A model generated the notes under the pieces. The model was not told the origin of the DNA. It was given only the letters and a program-made list of their open reading frames with translations, and made no database searches. Of a stretch of 35,851 nt of DNA, positions 33,216-35,851 are shown in pieces. The stretch's first letter is position 1. Each line of letters starts with the position of its first letter. This DNA is from Streptomyces sp. ISL-66 (GTDB lineage Bacteria; Actinomycetota; Actinomycetes; Streptomycetales; Streptomycetaceae): positions 1 through 35,851 of the forward strand of contig NZ_JAGGOW010000116.1 in the NCBI RefSeq assembly GCF_018614135.1. Reading direction: 5' to 3'. A program made the translations under genes and the position numbers.

Positions 33216-33697
33216 CTACTCCAGCATGCGTTCCGCATCATCCGGGACCCAGGGAAAGGGAACGTCGGGCCACCGTGTGGCGGCCCAGGCGTCTAGGCCG
33301 ACAGCGAGAACGGCATCCACGAAGGACTGCGGCGGCCGGTAGCCGTGGACGGTGACGTAGTGCGTGATCAGGAACGGAGCGGCATAAGCAACGCCGGGTC
33401 CGCCCGGAATCCGTACCACCCCGTTCCCCTCCAGAACCTCATCCGCAGGACACAGGTCGCACGCGTGCACCCGAGGCAGACGTTCAGCCGCTGGACCTCC
33501 TCAACAGCCTTCAGCTTCTCCACGAACACCGTGGGGGCCGTCCCCGTCGAGTACGGCTTGCTGACTTCCAGCCAACCGATGTTCAGGCGGGTGTACGCCG
33601 GGCGGTACCAGAGCGCGTAGACGCCCGACTCCCTGTCTGTGAACGCGTCCTCGTCCTGGTAGTCGTACTCGCTGAGATCTTCGTAGAACACCCGCAC
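33216..33697 (-). pseudogene. Conserved actinomycete protein, frameshifted
   Basis: The frame from GTG 33697 reads MRVFYEDLSEYDYQDEDAFT and then RESGVYALWYRPAYTRLNIGWLEVSKPYSTG, matching from memory a conserved streptomycete family (DUF7919-like). The expected continuation (VHACDLCPADEVLE, then GGPGVAYAAPFLITHYVTVHGY, then PDVPFPWVPDDAE) lies in the next frame, joined near 33470. A one-base loss explains it. The two halves together give a protein of about 160 residues. The Cys pair CDLC may bind metal. Function unknown. Confidence 0.6.
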
Positions 33698-33984
33698 GTC
33701 ATCGCCGCTCCACTGCGCTTACGCCCAAGCGATTCCACGACCCATCGGACACGACCTAGCCTTCCCGCAGCGCCCGTCCTGGCTCCCACGCGCATTTTTC
33801 TCTGACTCTCGACTGCATGGGAGGGCTGGACCCCAGCCGTAGCCGCTCACAACGCGCCGACGTCTCGAACTCGTACAGCCGCGCCCGTGGTTCTTCGGCT
33901 ACGTCGGCCTCGTGCTCGCCCGAGAGCGGGCGCCGAGCCGTGACCGGGGATCACGAACCGCGGTGGTCATGGTGAACTTCCGCC
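33698..33984. other. Gap before phospholipase gene
   Basis: No coding frame I trust; the sequence between the frameshifted gene and the phospholipase stop. A short GTGACCGGGGATCAC inverted repeat at about 33938-33952 might act as the phospholipase terminator. Confidence 0.3.
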
Positions 33985-34527
33985 CTACTCGAAGGCCTTG
34001 ACCGCCTGGTAGTAGGTCCACGCGGTGCTTTCGCAGGAGGCCTTGCGCGCGCCCGAGTAGCGCGCGCAGACCCGCCGCAGATCCGTGTGGAACATGCCGT
34101 CCAGGCGGGGTTTGACGGCCCGGAACCCGCCCGTCGCCTTGTAGTTGCGGTACCCGAAGTCGTGCCGGGCGCAGGACAGGCGGAAGGGGAACCCGAAGGG
34201 GTTGTCCGGGGAGGTCGTGCAGTAGTCCGTCGACCAGTCGAAGCCGTACGACATCCATGCCTCCCGGTTCGCGCGGGCGGCGGCCCAGGCCTCGTAACTG
34301 CCGCCGCTCACAGCCGTCCAGGAGCTCAGCACCAGCGGCTTGTCCGCCGGAACCTCCGGGGCCGCGGACGCGGCCGGCGCCAGCGCGAGGACCATGGTCG
34401 CGGCAGCCGCGACCGCGAGAGCGGACGCGCGGGCAGCACGGATGGCACGGATGGCGGTACCGGCCTTGGCGCCGGCGGAGCCGGGGGCACGGTGGAGGTC
34501 GGCGGCGGGCGCGGGACGGCGGGGCAT
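33985..34527 (-). CDS. Secreted phospholipase A2
   Basis: A 180-residue protein. An Arg/Ala-rich N-terminus leads to a signal segment (LAVAAAATMVLALAPAASA, cut near residue 56). The mature part has the streptomycete phospholipase A2 core: YGFDWSTDYCTTSPDNPFGFPF, LSCARHDFGYRNYK with His 122 and Asp 123, and the C-terminal STAWTYYQAVKAF. It hydrolyses the sn-2 ester of glycerophospholipids with Ca2+, outside the cell. Start ATG 34527 follows AGAGGAACC; a longer frame to 34725 lacks coding character. It closely resembles the S. violaceoruber type enzyme in motif order, from memory. It is the second phospholipase A2 in the window. Confidence 0.9.
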   Translation of the reverse strand: MPRRPAPAADLHRAPGSAGAKAGTAIRAIRAARASALAVAAAATMVLALAPAASAAPEVPADKPLVLSSWTAVSGGSYEAWAAARANREAWMSYGFDWSTDYCTTSPDNPFGFPFRLSCARHDFGYRNYKATGGFRAVKPRLDGMFHTDLRRVCARYSGARKASCESTAWTYYQAVKAFE

Positions 34528-34797
34528 GGTTCCTCTAACGACCCGCGCCCACCCCGGGTGGCGGGTGGGGGCGGGAGCGCGGCGGTCCGGGGACCAGGGG
34601 CGCCGGTGCGACTGGGCACGCTCCGGCGCGTCGTCAGCCGAGGTCGGAGGGACGGACATAAGCCTCATGGGGGATCCGGCCTCTGCCCGAAGGCAGAGCA
34701 AGACCTTGGTATGAGTCGATGTCACCCTTCCGGCAGAGATCGGGTTGGTACTCAGGAGGGACGCGGGTTACGGACCCCGCCGCGTTTACTCGTACAC
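34528..34797. promoter_or_regulatory. Divergent promoter region
   Basis: Lies between the secreted phospholipase gene and the anchored hypothetical gene, which read away from each other, so it must contain promoters for both. I cannot define boxes. No small gene is evident. Confidence 0.3.
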
Positions 34798-35319
34798 ATG
34801 AACCGCCGTCCTCTCGTCATCGCCGCCGCCACCGTCGGAGTTCTCGCCACCGCCGCCATCGCCCTGCCCAACCTGCCGACCAACCCCGTGACCGACACGA
34901 TCAACGACCGCGTGTTCAAGGAGAAGGGCAAGCGCTTCGCGACGGCCGCCCAGGTCCCGACGCGCGGGGAGCTGACGTGGGTGCTGCCGGACTGGGTACC
35001 GAAGGACGCGACCGACGTCCGAATAAAGGCGCGCACCGACGGCCAGGCGCGGCTGATCCGGTTCACCCTGGGCGCGACCCCGCTGGACGGCCCGCAGTGC
35101 TCGGCGGGCACGCCGAAGAAGTCTCCGAAGACGGTGCTGGCGGCCAAGTGGTGGCCGGCTGACACGCGGGCCGAAGAGCGGCCCGACTGCCGGGACTACT
35201 ACCAGTACCAGGTCACGGTGCGCGGCAAAGAGGTCTACGCCTGGACGGACGGCACCCCGTCCCCCGGAGTCAAGACGCACGGCACCCCGGTCCAGCCCGC
35301 GTCGAGCCACACCCGCTGA
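34798..35319 (+). CDS. Membrane-anchored or secreted hypothetical protein
   Basis: A 173-residue protein. Residues 4-24 (PLVIAAATVGVLATAAIALP) form an N-terminal anchor or signal, followed by a mixed domain with LTWVLPDWVPKDATDVRIKARTDG, RLIRFTLGATPL, a CSAG...ERPDCRDYYQYQVTV Cys pair and KEVYAWTDGTPSPG. The ATG start is clear; no strong ribosome binding site is seen, so leaderless translation is possible. It is divergent from the phospholipase gene. I recognise no family. Confidence 0.7.
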   Translation: MNRRPLVIAAATVGVLATAAIALPNLPTNPVTDTINDRVFKEKGKRFATAAQVPTRGELTWVLPDWVPKDATDVRIKARTDGQARLIRFTLGATPLDGPQCSAGTPKKSPKTVLAAKWWPADTRAEERPDCRDYYQYQVTVRGKEVYAWTDGTPSPGVKTHGTPVQPASSHTR

Positions 35320-35851
35320 TCGACCCGGCCGCCGGGCGGACTTCTCGAGGGCTACTCCTGGACTTCTCTGGGACTTCCCGCGACCACCCGCTCTCCTTGG
35401 CCGGGCACACGGGACGGCTTCCGCGTCACAGCGGGGAACACTCGGCCGACGTGCGGCCGCACCACCGCGGAGGCTCAGAGCACGCGAACCCGGCCAGCGA
35501 GGCGCGCTGCCCCGACCAGCCCCTCGCCGAAGCCGAGCGCGCCGCGCTGCACGACCGGCGGGCCCGCAGGCGGCGGGCCGCAGCGAGGTCGGTGGGAACG
35601 CCCCCGTGCGGGCGGATCCGGTCCTCCAGCGAGGCCGCCGTCGGCGGGCCCACAGGCAGGGTGGTGTGGAAGGCCTCCGTCTCAGGTTCGGCGCCCGGTG
35701 GTGCGTCAGGGTCCGTGGCTCACCCGGACTGTCGGGGCTCGCGGCGAGCACACCACGGTCGGCAGGGACATCGCGTTGGCCTGCCAGGAGGCACCGCGGT
35801 CCGCGGCGGGGCGCGGCGGGCGCTGCCGGGCGCGGCGGAGCGGAGCGGTCG
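35320..35851. other. Unassigned stretch at the right edge
   Basis: Several frames are open because of high G+C, but none shows a recognisable domain or start. A plus-strand piece at about 35495-35570 reads EARCPDQPLAEAERAALHD-like codons and could be a gene remnant; I do not call it. Confidence 0.35.

Noticed and set aside
35320..35851. Long minus-strand open frames at the right edge
   Set aside because: Frames overlap real genes in antisense and have no recognisable motif; high G+C leaves them open by chance.
1..35851. CRISPR arrays, rRNA genes, riboswitches
   Set aside because: No regularly spaced repeats, no conserved rRNA segments and no riboswitch core motif were seen on either strand.

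Overview
The window looks like a Streptomyces (or very close actinomycete) chromosome. Base composition and third codon positions are strongly G+C-rich, GTG starts and 4-bp GTGA/ATGA gene overlaps are common, and the gene content fits: a dynamin pair beside an ssb paralog, secreted phospholipase A2 proteins, a P-domain subtilase and XRE-TPR and LuxR-type regulators. No database search was possible; all names come from motifs and remembered families.

Left flank (1-4.6 kb, minus strand): the start of a probable membrane protein, an ssb gene without the acidic tail, and two adjacent dynamin-like GTPase genes. Order and topology match the dynA-dynB-ssbB neighbourhood I know from Streptomyces sporulation genetics. 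An intact tRNA-Arg(TCT) gene follows on the plus strand.

Island (4662-20260): a perfect 53-bp direct repeat, one copy inside the tRNA and one at 20208-20260, brackets about 15.5 kb that begins with a tyrosine recombinase gene lacking its N-terminal part. This is an integrated element, probably immobile. Its cargo is (a) a minus-strand operon of a three-domain double P-loop/nucleotidyltransferase protein, an APH-like kinase, a frameshifted SDR and a NUDIX hydrolase, divergent from an XRE-TPR regulator, with two overlapping tiny ORFs between; (b) a TTG-start gene divergent from a large coiled-coil membrane protein and a non-RD Ser/Thr kinase, a possible conflict or signalling module; (c) a lipoprotein with two PASTA-like repeats; (d) a coupled pair, DUF6928-like and RraB-like/HEAT-like. 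Just outside the right repeat lie a matching terminator and the last codons of another related integrase, so a second element once sat there in tandem.

Right part (20.3-35.9 kb): a small operon ending in a beta-propeller-like protein, a secreted endonuclease/exonuclease/phosphatase-fold enzyme with a lectin-like tail, a composite of gene remnants, a LuxR-type regulator, a tiny secreted peptide followed by a transposase-like protein without catalytic domain, a secreted YD-repeat phospholipase A2, and a subtilase with three P-domains. Beyond it lies the orphan 3' half of a second arginine tRNA gene (CCT), then decayed sequence (a deleted IS5-type transposase, a frameshifted conserved gene), a classic small secreted phospholipase A2 and a membrane-anchored hypothetical protein. 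The right part is rich in exported proteins; the two phospholipases and the protease suggest secretion during differentiation or competition, but that is inference.
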